Assembly (NCBI RefSeq): GCF_010093445.1
Contig: NZ_PDWW01000009.1
Coordinates: 1-64,000 of the forward strand
Length of the DNA stretch: 64,000 nt
From: Pseudoxanthomonas japonensis
Lineage (GTDB): Bacteria; Pseudomonadota; Gammaproteobacteria; Xanthomonadales; Xanthomonadaceae
Reading direction: 5' to 3'
Below, one piece after another: positions 8,774-17,310 of this stretch. The position numbers were made by a program, and so were the translations under genes. The first letter of the stretch is position 1, and every line of letters starts with the position of its first letter. The notes under the pieces were generated by a model. That model did no database searches. It was not told the DNA's origin and saw only the letters and a program-made list of their open reading frames with translations.

Positions 8774-9241
8774 ATGCCTGCCCTTCGCCCGTACCATCCC
8801 GCCGACGCCATCGCCCTGACCGACCTGTACGCCCGCTCCGTGCGGCACTACGGACCGCGCGCCTACACCCCGGCCCAGGTGGCGGCGTGGGCAGCGACCG
8901 CGGATGTAGCCCGCACAGCGGCGCGATGCAACGACGGACGCCAGGTATGGGTGGCGCAGGATGACGCCGGTGTCGTGCTGGGCTTCGGCGACCTGGAAGC
9001 CGACGGCCACCTGGACATGCTGTACGCCGCACCGGAAGCCGAGGGCCTGCACGTCGGCTCGCTGCTGTACGCCGCGATCGAAAGCCATGCATGCGAGCAG
9101 GGCATGGAACTGATCTTTGTCGAAGCCAGCGAACTCGCCCGCCCCCTGTTCGAACGCCGCGGCTTCACCGTGCTCGGACGCAATGACCTGCTGCTGGGCG
9201 GCGTCGCGATCCACAACTACCGGATGGAAAAGAGGCTGTAG
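8774..9241 (+). CDS. GNAT-family N-acetyltransferase
   Basis: 155 residues starting at the ATG of PALRPYHPADAIALTDLYARSV, a typical GNAT beginning (R.Y...DA..L..L...). The acetyl-CoA loop is reduced (APEAEGLHVGSLLYAAIES), followed by a conserved end LFERRGFTVLGRNDL. Such proteins of the YafP/ElaA-like branch acetylate amines or small molecules; the target is unknown. The preceding frame is open but looks unconserved, so the internal ATG was preferred. Confidence 0.85.
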   Translation: MPALRPYHPADAIALTDLYARSVRHYGPRAYTPAQVAAWAATADVARTAARCNDGRQVWVAQDDAGVVLGFGDLEADGHLDMLYAAPEAEGLHVGSLLYAAIESHACEQGMELIFVEASELARPLFERRGFTVLGRNDLLLGGVAIHNYRMEKRL

Positions 9242-9298
9242 GCGCCTTGCCGGCGGGGATCGCGTTGCGCTCCATACCCGCCTTCGACATGGCCAGGG

Positions 9299-10210
9299 TC
9301 AATGGCCTGAGCTCTCCACGAGGCCGGACGCAATGCCCTGCCCGGCGCCCTGCAGGAAGTCCTGCAGATGGTCGTGCCCATCGGCTTGCAGGCCGTGATC
9401 CGCGCCCGGATACACCACCAGACCGATGTTCTTCTTTCCCGCCGCCTGCGCCGCACGCAGCACCTCGTGCGCGGAGGCGGCCGGCACACTGCGGTCTCGC
9501 TCGCCGATCCCGATCAGCACCGGGATATCCAGCGCCAGGTAGTCGCCGAGCGGAGCGTGGTCGAACGTGTCGAACCAGTACCGATAAGGGTGGCCAAGCC
9601 ACATCTTGCCGGTGCTGTCGGGATAACGCGCGATGTCCTTCCATGCGGCGTCCACGGCTTCGGTGCCCAGCAGGGCAGACAGGTTCTCGCGCATGCTCCA
9701 GCCGCCATCGCCCACGATGACCAGATGCGTGATGTCAGACCGTGAGCGCGCAACGCGAACCGCCAGCGCCCCGCCCTCCGAACCGCCTACCAGCACAACC
9801 TTCTTCCAGCGCCGCGGTTCTTCGTCGAGCGTGCGCGAGATGAACTCCATGTAGTCCGCCATCCACTGGCGTGGCGTATTGCGCGCGTTGAAGGCAGTCG
9901 AGCACGATGCTCCTACGCCGTCGCCGACGGCACCCTTCTCCACATGGCGCTTGTTGAGTGCCAGGTAACGCGCCTTGATGCCCATGCCCTCGGCCAACCG
10001 CGGAAGCCAATACTTGCCGAGGTCGGCACAACCGGATCCTCCGTACGTGAGCACCAGGGTATCTGCCGCCGTCTTCTCGCCCACGAAGATCTCGCGCGTG
10101 CCGGCTTCTCCGCCCTCCACGAAATGGAATGTCCCTTCCTGCGGAGGGGACTGCGCCTCCCCCGTCACTGGCAACCCTATCGCTGCGAGCAAGAACCAGG
10201 CCGTCTTCAT
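9299..10210 (-). CDS. Secreted alpha/beta-hydrolase
   Basis: 303 residues with a signal peptide (MKTAWFLLAAIGLPVTGEAQ). The nucleophile elbow VLVGGSEGGALAV, the acid in IGERDRSVP and the histidine in PGADHGLQAD form a plausible Ser-Asp-His triad, similar to dienelactone-hydrolase or prolyl-oligopeptidase-like folds. The export signal puts it in the periplasm. Substrate unknown. Cysteines near residues 60 and 102 could form a disulfide. Base composition is slightly lower than that of its neighbours. Confidence 0.8.
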   Translation of the reverse strand: MKTAWFLLAAIGLPVTGEAQSPPQEGTFHFVEGGEAGTREIFVGEKTAADTLVLTYGGSGCADLGKYWLPRLAEGMGIKARYLALNKRHVEKGAVGDGVGASCSTAFNARNTPRQWMADYMEFISRTLDEEPRRWKKVVLVGGSEGGALAVRVARSRSDITHLVIVGDGGWSMRENLSALLGTEAVDAAWKDIARYPDSTGKMWLGHPYRYWFDTFDHAPLGDYLALDIPVLIGIGERDRSVPAASAHEVLRAAQAAGKKNIGLVVYPGADHGLQADGHDHLQDFLQGAGQGIASGLVESSGH

Positions 10211-10246
10211 GCCGCCTCCGTCATCCTTGAAATCCTTCCCCGCGGA

Positions 10247-10639
10247 TCATCGCATCCTCCGCCCATCACGCGCGTCCCGCGCCTGCCGGGCCATGTCTTC
10301 GTAGCGGGCACGCAACGCGTCCAGTTCCGCTTCTTCCAGTTCCTCGAGATCCAGCAGCGCGTCGTCGGCACGGCGCGAGACGCGGATCAGTTCATCCAGC
10401 TTGATCTGCATGGCTTCCGTGTCACGGTTCTGCGTGCTCTGGATCAGGAAGACCATCAGGAAGGTGATGATCGTCGTGCCGGTGTTGATGACCAGCTGCC
10501 ACGTATCGCTGAAACCGAAAAGGGGCCCGGTGATCGCCCACACCATGATGATGCCCAGCGCCAGCGCGAAGCACGATGGCCGGCCGGTGAAGGTGGAGGC
10601 TTTCTTGGCGAGACGGGTGAAGGCGGACTGCTGGGCCAT
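10247..10639 (-). CDS. Low-affinity iron permease family protein
   Basis: 130 residues. Two membrane segments (FALALGIIMVWAITGPLFGF and LVINTGTTIITFLMVFLIQS) are followed by TQNRDTEAMQIKLDELIR, the signature of the bacterial low-affinity iron permease-like family (PF04120), and a charged coiled-coil tail rich in Glu and Arg. The start is the ATG before AQQSAFTRLAKKAS; the longer frame has no ribosome site. Despite the family name, iron transport has not been established for the bacterial members as far as I know. Confidence 0.85.
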   Translation of the reverse strand: MAQQSAFTRLAKKASTFTGRPSCFALALGIIMVWAITGPLFGFSDTWQLVINTGTTIITFLMVFLIQSTQNRDTEAMQIKLDELIRVSRRADDALLDLEELEEAELDALRARYEDMARQARDARDGRRMR

Positions 10640-10727
10640 GGCGCGCTCCTCGGTGGGGTTCGCGGAGTGTCGCCGATCCGAACGCGAGGGTGTAACGGCG
10701 TCGTTGCAGGCCGGCAACCGCCTCCGC

Positions 10728-11075
10728 TCACCGCGGCGACAGCACGTCCAGCAGCAACGGCACGCTGAAGGGTTTGGTCATCAGCAGCGTGCCGGTGGGC
10801 AGGTCGCTCATGTGCTCGCGGGCATGGCCCGATACGACGCACACGGTGACGGCCGGCTGCAGGCGCCGGGCTTCCGACACCACCGCGGCGCCGGTGACGC
10901 CGGGCATGTCGTAGTCGGTCACCACGCAGTCGTAAACCTGCTGCTGCAGTAGCGCCCGTGCCGTCGTGCCGCAGGACGCCTGGGTGACGCGGTGGCCGGC
11001 CAGTTCGAGGGCTTCGGCCACCATGGTGCGGTGCCTGTCGTCGTCGTCGACGTAGAGAATGCTGAGTTCGGTCAT
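10728..11075 (-). CDS. Stand-alone response-regulator receiver protein
   Basis: 115 residues, a single CheY-like domain. ILYVDDDDRH holds the acidic pocket, VVTDYDMPG the phospho-acceptor Asp, VVSGH the Thr/Ser position and LLMTKPF the conserved Lys. No output domain is present, so it likely acts through protein contact, as part of a phosphorelay. No kinase lies close by. Start chosen at ATG of TELSILYVDD. Confidence 0.85.
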   Translation of the reverse strand: MTELSILYVDDDDRHRTMVAEALELAGHRVTQASCGTTARALLQQQVYDCVVTDYDMPGVTGAAVVSEARRLQPAVTVCVVSGHAREHMSDLPTGTLLMTKPFSVPLLLDVLSPR

Positions 11076-11224
11076 GGACCGACTTTGCGGCAGGACAACG
11101 CGAACCCGGCGTGAAAGCGCGGCTGCACGGCGACGGGATGCGCGATGCGACCCGAGGGCCGTGACTGTCCGCAACGACGCATCGATGACATCCGCGCGAC
11201 GCCCCACGGGGCTAGCATGCACGC

Positions 11225-11599
11225 ATGGATGTCGCCGCCCTCAAACGCCATTGCCGTTCCCTGCCCGGCAGCGTCGAGCAACGCTATGCAGACCCCGCGA
11301 ACATCCTGACCTATGCGGTGGGCGGCAAGCGCTTCGCCTACTTCAAGACCAGCGAGCCGGAGCGCTGGCGATTCAGCTTCAAGGTGGCGCCGGAGCGCTT
11401 CCTGGAGCTGACCGACCAGCCCGGTATCAAGCCGGCGCGCTGGCTGGGCATCCACCGCTGGATCACCGTGGTGGACGTCGCCTCGGTACCGACCACCGAA
11501 CTGAAGGCGCTGGTGGCATGGTCCTACGGCTACGCCTGGGACCGGCTGACCAGGCGCCAGCGCGCGGCGATCCTGGCCGACGACGCCCCGACCGGCTGA
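11225..11599 (+). CDS. MmcQ/YjbR-family DNA-binding-like protein
   Basis: 124 residues with the family layout: N-terminal LKRHCRSLPGSVEQRY, FAYFKTSEPERWRFSFKVAPERFLELTDQPGI, and W.G.HRWITV, which form the CyaY-like alpha/beta fold of YjbR. Members have been linked to double-wing DNA binding, but the cellular role is unclear. The stop is followed about 130 bp later by the VOC gene in the same direction. Confidence 0.85.
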   Translation: MDVAALKRHCRSLPGSVEQRYADPANILTYAVGGKRFAYFKTSEPERWRFSFKVAPERFLELTDQPGIKPARWLGIHRWITVVDVASVPTTELKALVAWSYGYAWDRLTRRQRAAILADDAPTG

Positions 11600-11729
11600 G
11601 CGCCGCTTCCGCGAATGAAATCCCGCCTGCCGACATGTCGATTCCGGGCCCACCGGATCGTCGCGTACAGGAAGGCCATCCCGGCGTCGTCCGGCGCCAC
11701 CGCGACACCCACCACCCAAGGAGCACGAC

Positions 11730-12143
11730 ATGAACGTCAATCCCTACCTGATCTTCAACGGCGACTGCGAAGCCGCCTTCACCTTCTATGCCCAGGCCAC
11801 CGGCGGCGAGCTGGGGCCGATGATGCGCTTCGACGGCGCCGAGGGCTGCGAGGATTTTCCTCCCGAGCACAAGCAGAAGATCATGCACACCAACATCACC
11901 TTCGGACAGACCGTGCTGATGGGCTCGGACAACCATCCGGCGTATGCGTACGAGGGCGTGAAGGGCTGCTCGGTGTCGCTGTCGGTGGACAGCATCGCGG
12001 ACGCCGAGCGCATCTTCGGCACGCTGTCGGCCGGTGGCCAGGTGACCATGCCACTGGGGCAGACGTTCTGGGCGGTGCGCTTCGGCATGCTGGTCGACAA
12101 GTTCGGCGTGCCGTGGATGATCAACTGCGAGAAGGATGCGTGA
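11730..12143 (+). CDS. VOC/glyoxalase-fold protein (PhnB/YjdN-like)
   Basis: 137 residues. VNPYLIFNGDCEAAFTFYAQATGGELGPMMRF and HTNITFGQTVLMGSDN are characteristic of the PhnB-like VOC family. A metal ligand set typical of true glyoxalases is not evident, so it may bind rather than convert its ligand. A good Shine-Dalgarno (AAGGAG) lies before the ATG. It precedes the ECF42-like sigma factor, and such small proteins commonly travel with ECF41/ECF42 sigma genes. Confidence 0.85.
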   Translation: MNVNPYLIFNGDCEAAFTFYAQATGGELGPMMRFDGAEGCEDFPPEHKQKIMHTNITFGQTVLMGSDNHPAYAYEGVKGCSVSLSVDSIADAERIFGTLSAGGQVTMPLGQTFWAVRFGMLVDKFGVPWMINCEKDA

Positions 12144-12225
12144 TGCCCGCGCGGGGATGTCGTGCGTACGCTGACGCCCCTGCCCGCTGCACTGCGGCTT
12201 TTTCCCGCCGCGGTGCCGTGGTGTG

Positions 12226-13500
12226 ATGCACGGCATGTCGACCTCTCCTACCCATCGCGCGATCGACGCCGTCTGGCGCATCGAATCGGCGCGCGTGATC
12301 GCCGGTCTGGCGCGCATGCTGCGAGACCTGGACCTGGCCGAAGAACTGGCGCAGGACGCGCTGGTCGCCGCGCTGGAGACCTGGCCACGTGACGGCGTGC
12401 CCGACAACCCGGGGGCATGGCTGATGACCACCGCCAAGCGCCGCGCGATCGACCGGCTGCGCCGGCTGCAGTTGCTCGACCGCAAGCATGAGGAACTGGC
12501 GCGCGAGCTGGACGACGCGCACGAGGAGCGGCGTGCGCGCGACGAGGATGCGCTGGACCACGACATCGACGACGACCTGCTGCGGCTGGTGTTCGTGTCG
12601 TGCCATCCGGTGCTGTCGATGGAGGCGCGCGTCGCATTGACGCTGCGCCTGCTGTGCGGGCTGACCACGGACGAGATCGCACGCGCATTCCTGACCTCCG
12701 AGCCGACCGTGGCGCAGCGCATCGTGCGGGCCAAGCGCACGCTGGCCGATGCCGATGTCGCGTTCGAGGTGCCGCGTGGCGAGGAACTGCACGAGCGACT
12801 GGCCTCGGTGCTGGGCGTGGTCTACCTGGTGTTCAACGAAGGCTACTCGGCCACCAGCGGCGACGGCTGGATGCGCCCGGCGCTGTGCGAGGAAGCGCTG
12901 CGGCTGGGCCGCATGCTGGCGGCGCTGGCGCCGCACGAACCGGACGTGCACGGCCTGATCGCGCTGATGGAAATCCAGGCCTCGCGCCTGCCCGCGCGCG
13001 TCGGCAAGGACGGGGCACCGGTGCTGTTGCTGGACCAGGACCGCAACCGCTGGGACCGCCTGCTGATCCAGCGCGGCCTGGAGGCGCTGGCGCGCGCCGA
13101 GCGTCTGGGTGGCGCGTTCGGCCCCTACGCGCTCCAGGCCGCCATCGCCGCCTGCCACGCACGTGCGCACACCGCCGATGCCACCGACTGGAACCGCATT
13201 GCGACGCTGTATGCCGCGCTGGCGCAGGTGAACCCGTCACCCGTGGTCGAACTCAACCGTGCGGTGGCGGTCTCGATGGCCAGCGGCCCGGCAAGCGCGC
13301 TGCCGCTGGTCGACCGGCTGCTCGACGAGCCGGCGATGAAGCACTACCACCTGCTTCCCAGCGTGCGCGGCGACCTGTTGTTCAAGCTGGACCGCCGCGA
13401 GGAAGCACGCGCCGAGTTCGAGCGTGCGGCAGGCATGACGCGCAACGAACGCGAACAGGCCCTGCTGCTGGCGCGCGCGCAGGCGTGCATCGCCGGGTGA
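12226..13500 (+). CDS. ECF sigma factor with long C-terminal extension (ECF42-like, DUF6596)
   Basis: About 424 residues. The first 180 hold sigma region 2 (ARVIAGLARMLRDLDLAEELAQDALVAAL..., AWLMTTAKRRAIDRLRR) and region 4 (LTLRLLCGLTTDEIARAFLTSEPTVAQRIVRAKRTL). A helical C-terminal extension of over 200 residues follows (VVYLVFNEGYSATSG..., RGLEALARAERLG..., ATLYAAL), typical of ECF42. In that group the extension is thought to be needed for activity and no anti-sigma factor is encoded, which fits here. The ATG at 12235 (MSTSPTHRAIDAVWRIESAR) is an equally good start. The usual DGPF/YCII partner is absent; the VOC and MmcQ/YjbR genes occupy that place. Confidence 0.9.
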   Translation: MHGMSTSPTHRAIDAVWRIESARVIAGLARMLRDLDLAEELAQDALVAALETWPRDGVPDNPGAWLMTTAKRRAIDRLRRLQLLDRKHEELARELDDAHEERRARDEDALDHDIDDDLLRLVFVSCHPVLSMEARVALTLRLLCGLTTDEIARAFLTSEPTVAQRIVRAKRTLADADVAFEVPRGEELHERLASVLGVVYLVFNEGYSATSGDGWMRPALCEEALRLGRMLAALAPHEPDVHGLIALMEIQASRLPARVGKDGAPVLLLDQDRNRWDRLLIQRGLEALARAERLGGAFGPYALQAAIAACHARAHTADATDWNRIATLYAALAQVNPSPVVELNRAVAVSMASGPASALPLVDRLLDEPAMKHYHLLPSVRGDLLFKLDRREEARAEFERAAGMTRNEREQALLLARAQACIAG

Positions 13501-13515
13501 CACTGCATTGCGCGA

Positions 13516-14034
13516 TCAGGCGGCGGGACCGAGATAGTCCAGCTTGCCCAGCGGCACGCCACGGTGGCGCAGGATGGCGTACGCGGTGGTGACGTGGAAG
13601 AACAGGTTCGGCAGCGCGAAACCGAGCAGGTAGCCGCGCCCGTCGAACTGCAGATCGCCACGCGTGCGCGTGGACAGGGTGACCGCACGCGTTTCGCTGC
13701 CCAGCAGCGCGGCCTCGTCGAACGTGCGCAGGTAGTCGGCGACCGCGTCGAGGCGCGCGTAAAGCGCCTCGAATGTGGTTTCCACGTCCTCGAAGCGTGG
13801 CGACTCCACGCCGGCCAGGCGCGCCGCGCCGAACTTCGCGGTATCGGTCGCGAGTTGCACCTGCCGCACCAGGGGAAACATGTCCTCGTACAGGCGGGCC
13901 TGCAGCAGCGCGCCCGCGTCCTCGCCATGTTCGCGGGCGTGCGCCTCGCCCTTCTCGAGGATGTGGCGGAGGTTGCGCAACGCCCGCAGGAACGCGGGGA
14001 CGGAGGCCTGGTACATCGACAGGGGAGCGCTCAT
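13516..14034 (-). CDS. DUF1993-family protein
   Basis: 172 residues. The opening LSMYQASVPAFLRALRNLRHILEKGEAHA, then ARLYEDMFPLVRQVQLATDTAK and GYLLGFALPNLFFHVTTAYAILRHRGVPLGK, are the conserved blocks of DUF1993, a helical DinB-like fold. The histidines of the last block may correspond to a metal site, but the function is unknown. Start chosen at the ATG before SAPLSMYQ. Convergent with the sigma-factor gene. Confidence 0.85.
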   Translation of the reverse strand: MSAPLSMYQASVPAFLRALRNLRHILEKGEAHAREHGEDAGALLQARLYEDMFPLVRQVQLATDTAKFGAARLAGVESPRFEDVETTFEALYARLDAVADYLRTFDEAALLGSETRAVTLSTRTRGDLQFDGRGYLLGFALPNLFFHVTTAYAILRHRGVPLGKLDYLGPAA

Positions 14035-14173
14035 GGGAAGGTCAGGAAGTGAAGGTCGCGGAAGCATAGTCGCCAGTGCGCATCCTGATTAGCAGGCATT
14101 GCCGGGAGAATGCATCCCATGGCAGGCGGGCGGTGTGCGGTAGCATCGGCGCCCTCCCGCCTGCGAGCCTCCC

Positions 14174-14692
14174 ATGTCCGCCTGGACCGACCTGCTTCGT
14201 GATATTCCCGACTTTCCCCAGCCCGGCATCCTGTTCAAGGACATCACGCCCGTGCTGGCGGACGCGGGCGCCTTCGCGGAGGCGGTCGCGGCGATGGCCG
14301 CGCCTTGGCGCGGCATCCGCCTGGACGCAGTCGTGGGCGTGGAGGCGCGCGGCTTCATCCTCGGCGCTGCGCTGGCACGCGAACTCGACGTCGGCTTCGT
14401 GCCCGTGCGCAAGCCGGGCAAGCTGCCTGGGCATACGCTGTCACTCGACTACGGACTGGAATACGGACGCGACCGCCTGGAGATCCACGCCGATGCCATG
14501 CCCGCCGGCGCGCGCGTCATCGTGATCGACGACGTGCTGGCGACGGGTGGCACCCTGAAAGCGGCGGTGCAGCTGGTCGAACGGCAAGGCGCGCTCGTCG
14601 TCGGCACCGGGGTGCTGGTGGAACTGGGCTTCCTGGCGGCACGCGCCACCTGGGACCACGCCGCTCCGCTGCATGCGGCGGCGGTCTACTGA
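14174..14692 (+). CDS. apt: Adenine phosphoribosyltransferase
   Basis: 172 residues, normal length for Apt. [19 protein letters not shown] at the N-terminus, [14 protein letters not shown], the flexible loop [18 protein letters not shown], and the PRPP-binding motif [17 protein letters not shown] are all present. It salvages adenine to AMP using PRPP in the cytoplasm. Single gene, own promoter presumed. Confidence 0.95.
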   Translation: MSAWTDLLRDIPDFPQPGILFKDITPVLADAGAFAEAVAAMAAPWRGIRLDAVVGVEARGFILGAALARELDVGFVPVRKPGKLPGHTLSLDYGLEYGRDRLEIHADAMPAGARVIVIDDVLATGGTLKAAVQLVERQGALVVGTGVLVELGFLAARATWDHAAPLHAAAVY

Positions 14693-14725
14693 CCGCTCGC
14701 AGGCCGCGGCCCGCAGTGTGCCCGG

Positions 14726-14935
14726 TCAGTCCGGCACGCGGGTGATGTAGGCACCGGTGCCGATGATCTGGAAGGTGTCGTTGTCGACACGCCGCACATG
14801 GCTGCCGTCTTCCAGCACATAGGCGGGCGCTTGGGGCCCGCTGCCACCGGACGTGCCAATGTCGCCGCTCCGGATCACCTGGATGCGGCAACGACGGCCT
14901 GCGGAATCCTCGGCGGTGAAAACATGCGTGGTCAT
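14726..14935 (-). CDS. Small protein of unknown function
   Basis: 69 residues beginning MTTHVFTAEDSAGRRCRIQV, with a strong ribosome site (AGGAGG, four bases before the ATG), which decides the start. It is beta-rich, with pattern Y.LEDGSHVRRVDNDTFQIIGTGAYITRV suggesting a small barrel or a KTSC-like fragment. I do not recognise the family. Confidence 0.7.
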   Translation of the reverse strand: MTTHVFTAEDSAGRRCRIQVIRSGDIGTSGGSGPQAPAYVLEDGSHVRRVDNDTFQIIGTGAYITRVPD

Positions 14936-15282
14936 GGGGCCTCCTGCGTGCAGGGATCGGGCCACGACGATAGGCCATCGCGTGTTAAGCGCATCGAAGC
15001 GGAATGTCATCGATCCGTGGAAGCCGGAAAAAGAGAGGGGAGGCATTGCACCTCCCCTCGGCGCCTGAGCGCGACGCCGCCCATGTGTCGGGCATGGACG
15101 GCGATGGGCACACCCGATGGGGATCGGAGTGGACCCACCTAGCCGCGGACGGGGGTACGCCCGCGGATAGCGGTCTGCGGATGAGGTCGTGGAGAGGCTT
15201 TCCGCCTCCGGCACGCCGTTCCGCGTGTTCTGCAGCAACGTCCCCTACCTATTCGCACTGCCTTGCACGTCACAGGACATGC
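14936..15282. other. Gene-free interval with a minus-strand terminator-like hairpin
   Basis: No convincing coding frame. A 9-bp perfect hairpin GAGGGGAGG / CCTCCCCTC lies at 15035-15059; on the minus strand it is followed by TCTTTTTCC, so it could terminate leftward transcripts from the transposase-like gene at 15283-15765. The rest (15060-15282) shows short palindromes only, such as CCGCGG...CCGCGG near 15143. Confidence 0.6.
15035..15059 (-). terminator. Rho-independent terminator candidate
   Basis: On the minus strand a 9-bp G/C-rich stem with a 7-base loop is followed by a TCTTTTT tract. It lies about 220 bp after the stop of the IS5-type domain gene. Confidence 0.6.
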
Positions 15283-15765
15283 TCAGGAAGCGCGCATCGC
15301 CCGGCTGAGGTACTTGGTGTTGTTGCGATGCAGGTAGCGTTCGATCAAGGCATGCAGATCGAGGGCGCGCTGGTCCTGCGGGTCGAAATGCGCCAGCACC
15401 TGGGCCCAGTTGCCGTCCTGCGCCCACCGGATGAAACGGACATAGATGCCGTGCCAGGAACCGAAGTCGCGTGGCAGATCCGACCAGTAGGCACCGGTCT
15501 GCGCGACCCACAACACCGCCTCGATGAACCGGCGCGCGTTGCCGCCATGGCGCGCCCGCGCGCCGACGCGGCCGGGCAAGGCATTCATCAGCTGCTTCCA
15601 CTCCTCCGCCGTCAGGCGCTCGGTGATGGGCCACTGGCTGAGCGCCCTGGGACCGACGCCTTGAGGAAGGGGCCAGTGCGCCGGCAGCGCAACGGCCAGC
15701 GCCTGCGGCTCATCCGCCGCATCGCCGTCCTTCCGCGCAGTATCCACCGCGTCCTCATGCACCAT
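15283..15765 (-). CDS. Stand-alone IS5-type transposase N-terminal domain (DUF4096-like)
   Basis: 160 residues. LTAEEWKQLMNALPG..ARHGGNARRFIEAVLWVAQTGAYWSDLPRDFGSWHGIYVRFIRWAQDGNWAQVL closely follows the DUF4096 N-terminal DNA-binding domain of IS5-family transposases. The protein then ends with a short unique tail (LHALIERYLHRNNTKYLSRAMRAS); the DDE catalytic domain is missing and no remnant of it is seen downstream. It could be a decayed element, but the clean frame, the unique N- and C-terminal extensions and the downstream terminator suggest a domesticated DNA-binding protein. Confidence 0.75.
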   Translation of the reverse strand: MVHEDAVDTARKDGDAADEPQALAVALPAHWPLPQGVGPRALSQWPITERLTAEEWKQLMNALPGRVGARARHGGNARRFIEAVLWVAQTGAYWSDLPRDFGSWHGIYVRFIRWAQDGNWAQVLAHFDPQDQRALDLHALIERYLHRNNTKYLSRAMRAS

Positions 15766-16030
15766 GGGTCGCTCCCTTTTCCGCCGCGGCGATGTCCCCC
15801 GTCCCGATCGGCGCCATTGCCGACGCCACTACCGCACAGACCTTCCTCGAACTACCCATGCCGTCCTCTTGTGGATCCCGCTCTTCCGATACCTGCACCG
15901 CGCATTCCCGGCTCCCTGCCCCCCGTTCCCGGCATGTCGGCGGACGAAGCAGGGGTTACGGCTTGCTTGACGGCCCCGGGAGGGGTTTATATGTAAGGAA
16001 CGAGATCGTGATGACAGGCACATTCCGGAC

Positions 16031-16693
16031 ATGACAGGGCGGCGGGACATTGAGGGGATCGGAGCCGGCGCGGAGGACCTGCCGGGCTCGCTCGACGTGG
16101 CCGCCATACCGCCCGCGGACCCGGATTCCGTCACCCAGCTGCTGGGGGAGGTCGAGAAGGGCGAGTCCGGCGCCTGGAACCGCATCTACGCGCTGCTGTA
16201 CCGCGACCTGCACCAGATCGCCCGGTCGCAGATCCGCCAACAGCGGCGCGGCCATGTGCGCTCGCCCACGTCGTTGATCAGCGAGACGTGGCTGAAGCTG
16301 GCCAGTGCCGACTTCAGCGTGGAGAACCGCGCCCACCTGGTGGCGCTGGTCGCGCGCGCCATGCGCTTCGTCCTGCTGGACGAGGTCCGTCGCACGCTCG
16401 CGGAGAAGCGGGGCGAAGGCATGGACCTGCTGCCGCTGGACGAAACCACCGAACCGGGCCAGAGCTCACGGCTGGAGCAGTTGCTGATCCTCGACCAGGC
16501 CCTCAACGACCTGGCCAAGCTGGATGCGCGGCTGGCACAGGTGGTGGAGATGCGCTATTTCGGCGGGCTCAGCGAACTGGAAATCGCGGGCGTCCTGAAG
16601 GTGACCGAACGCACCGTGCGCCGCGACTGGCGGAAAGCGCGCGCTTTCCTGTTCAGCCATCTCGGCGAAGGCGAACTGCCCGACCCCGTCTGA
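16031..16693 (+). CDS. ECF-type sigma-70 factor (TIGR02999-like, 'ECF43' type)
   Basis: 220 residues. An N-terminal extension precedes VTQLLGEVEKGESGAWNRIYALLYRDLHQIARSQIRQQ, ETWLKLASADFSVENRAHLVALVARAMRFVLLDEVRR (region 2) and LAQVVEMRYFGGLSELEIAGVLKVTERTVRRDWRKARAFLF (region 4). This layout matches the TIGR02999 ECF group, whose genes are often next to Ser/Thr kinases with TPR-like C-termini. Such a kinase occurs at 23518-26388, but about 7 kb away. Divergent from the transposase-domain gene. Confidence 0.9.
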   Translation: MTGRRDIEGIGAGAEDLPGSLDVAAIPPADPDSVTQLLGEVEKGESGAWNRIYALLYRDLHQIARSQIRQQRRGHVRSPTSLISETWLKLASADFSVENRAHLVALVARAMRFVLLDEVRRTLAEKRGEGMDLLPLDETTEPGQSSRLEQLLILDQALNDLAKLDARLAQVVEMRYFGGLSELEIAGVLKVTERTVRRDWRKARAFLFSHLGEGELPDPV

Positions 16694-16854
16694 GTCCAGC
16701 GGCAGTGCGCTGCGGGGGCACGTCCGGAAAGACCTTCCGGCAACGAATGCTCAGACGTGCACCGCCGACTCCCCCCTTCGCCGTTCCTCTGCCGTGCCGC
16801 GTCCTTGCCGGCGCCGATGCAGGGGCATGCCGCCACAGCCCGAACGGCACGCGC

Positions 16855-17112
16855 ATGAAGCAGGCCACGGCACTGGCGATGGACCTGTTCAGCGTGTACA
16901 GCGAGATGTCGGACGACGACCAGGCCGGCGCCCTGGCAATCCTCAGGACCATCGACCCCCTGGTTCACGACGCGCTGGTCCAGTTGCTGGTCACGGACGC
17001 GCTGACGCACGAGCTCGATGCGCCGCCCTGGCACGGACGCCCGTCCTCGGCTCGGGCGGCGGTCGGGCTCCCTGACCTGCCGCACGACAGCACCGACACG
17101 ACGCGGGGCTGA
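16855..17112 (+). CDS. Small protein of unknown function
   Basis: 85 residues, MKQATALAMDLFSVYSEMSDDDQAGALAILRTIDPLVHDALVQLL, mostly helical, with a low-complexity C-terminus. It follows the sigma factor in the same direction. The frame is open further upstream (arginine-rich and unlikely), so the internal ATG was chosen. No family recognised; coding status is moderate. Confidence 0.5.
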   Translation: MKQATALAMDLFSVYSEMSDDDQAGALAILRTIDPLVHDALVQLLVTDALTHELDAPPWHGRPSSARAAVGLPDLPHDSTDTTRG

Positions 17113-17310
17113 CCCGCGGACGCGATGACCGGCGCTGCGCTGTGGCATGCGTCGCACTTCGCATCACACTCGTCGCGGCATCCGGTCACTCTCCTGCCTT
17201 CGGCGCGAAGCGCGGATCTGGAATTGAGACAGCGTTGGCAGCCGCCCCACCGGGGGGGCTCGCTAGCATGGAGCCCTGCTGTCGAACCCCTGCCCGCACA
17301 AGGAGTGCAG

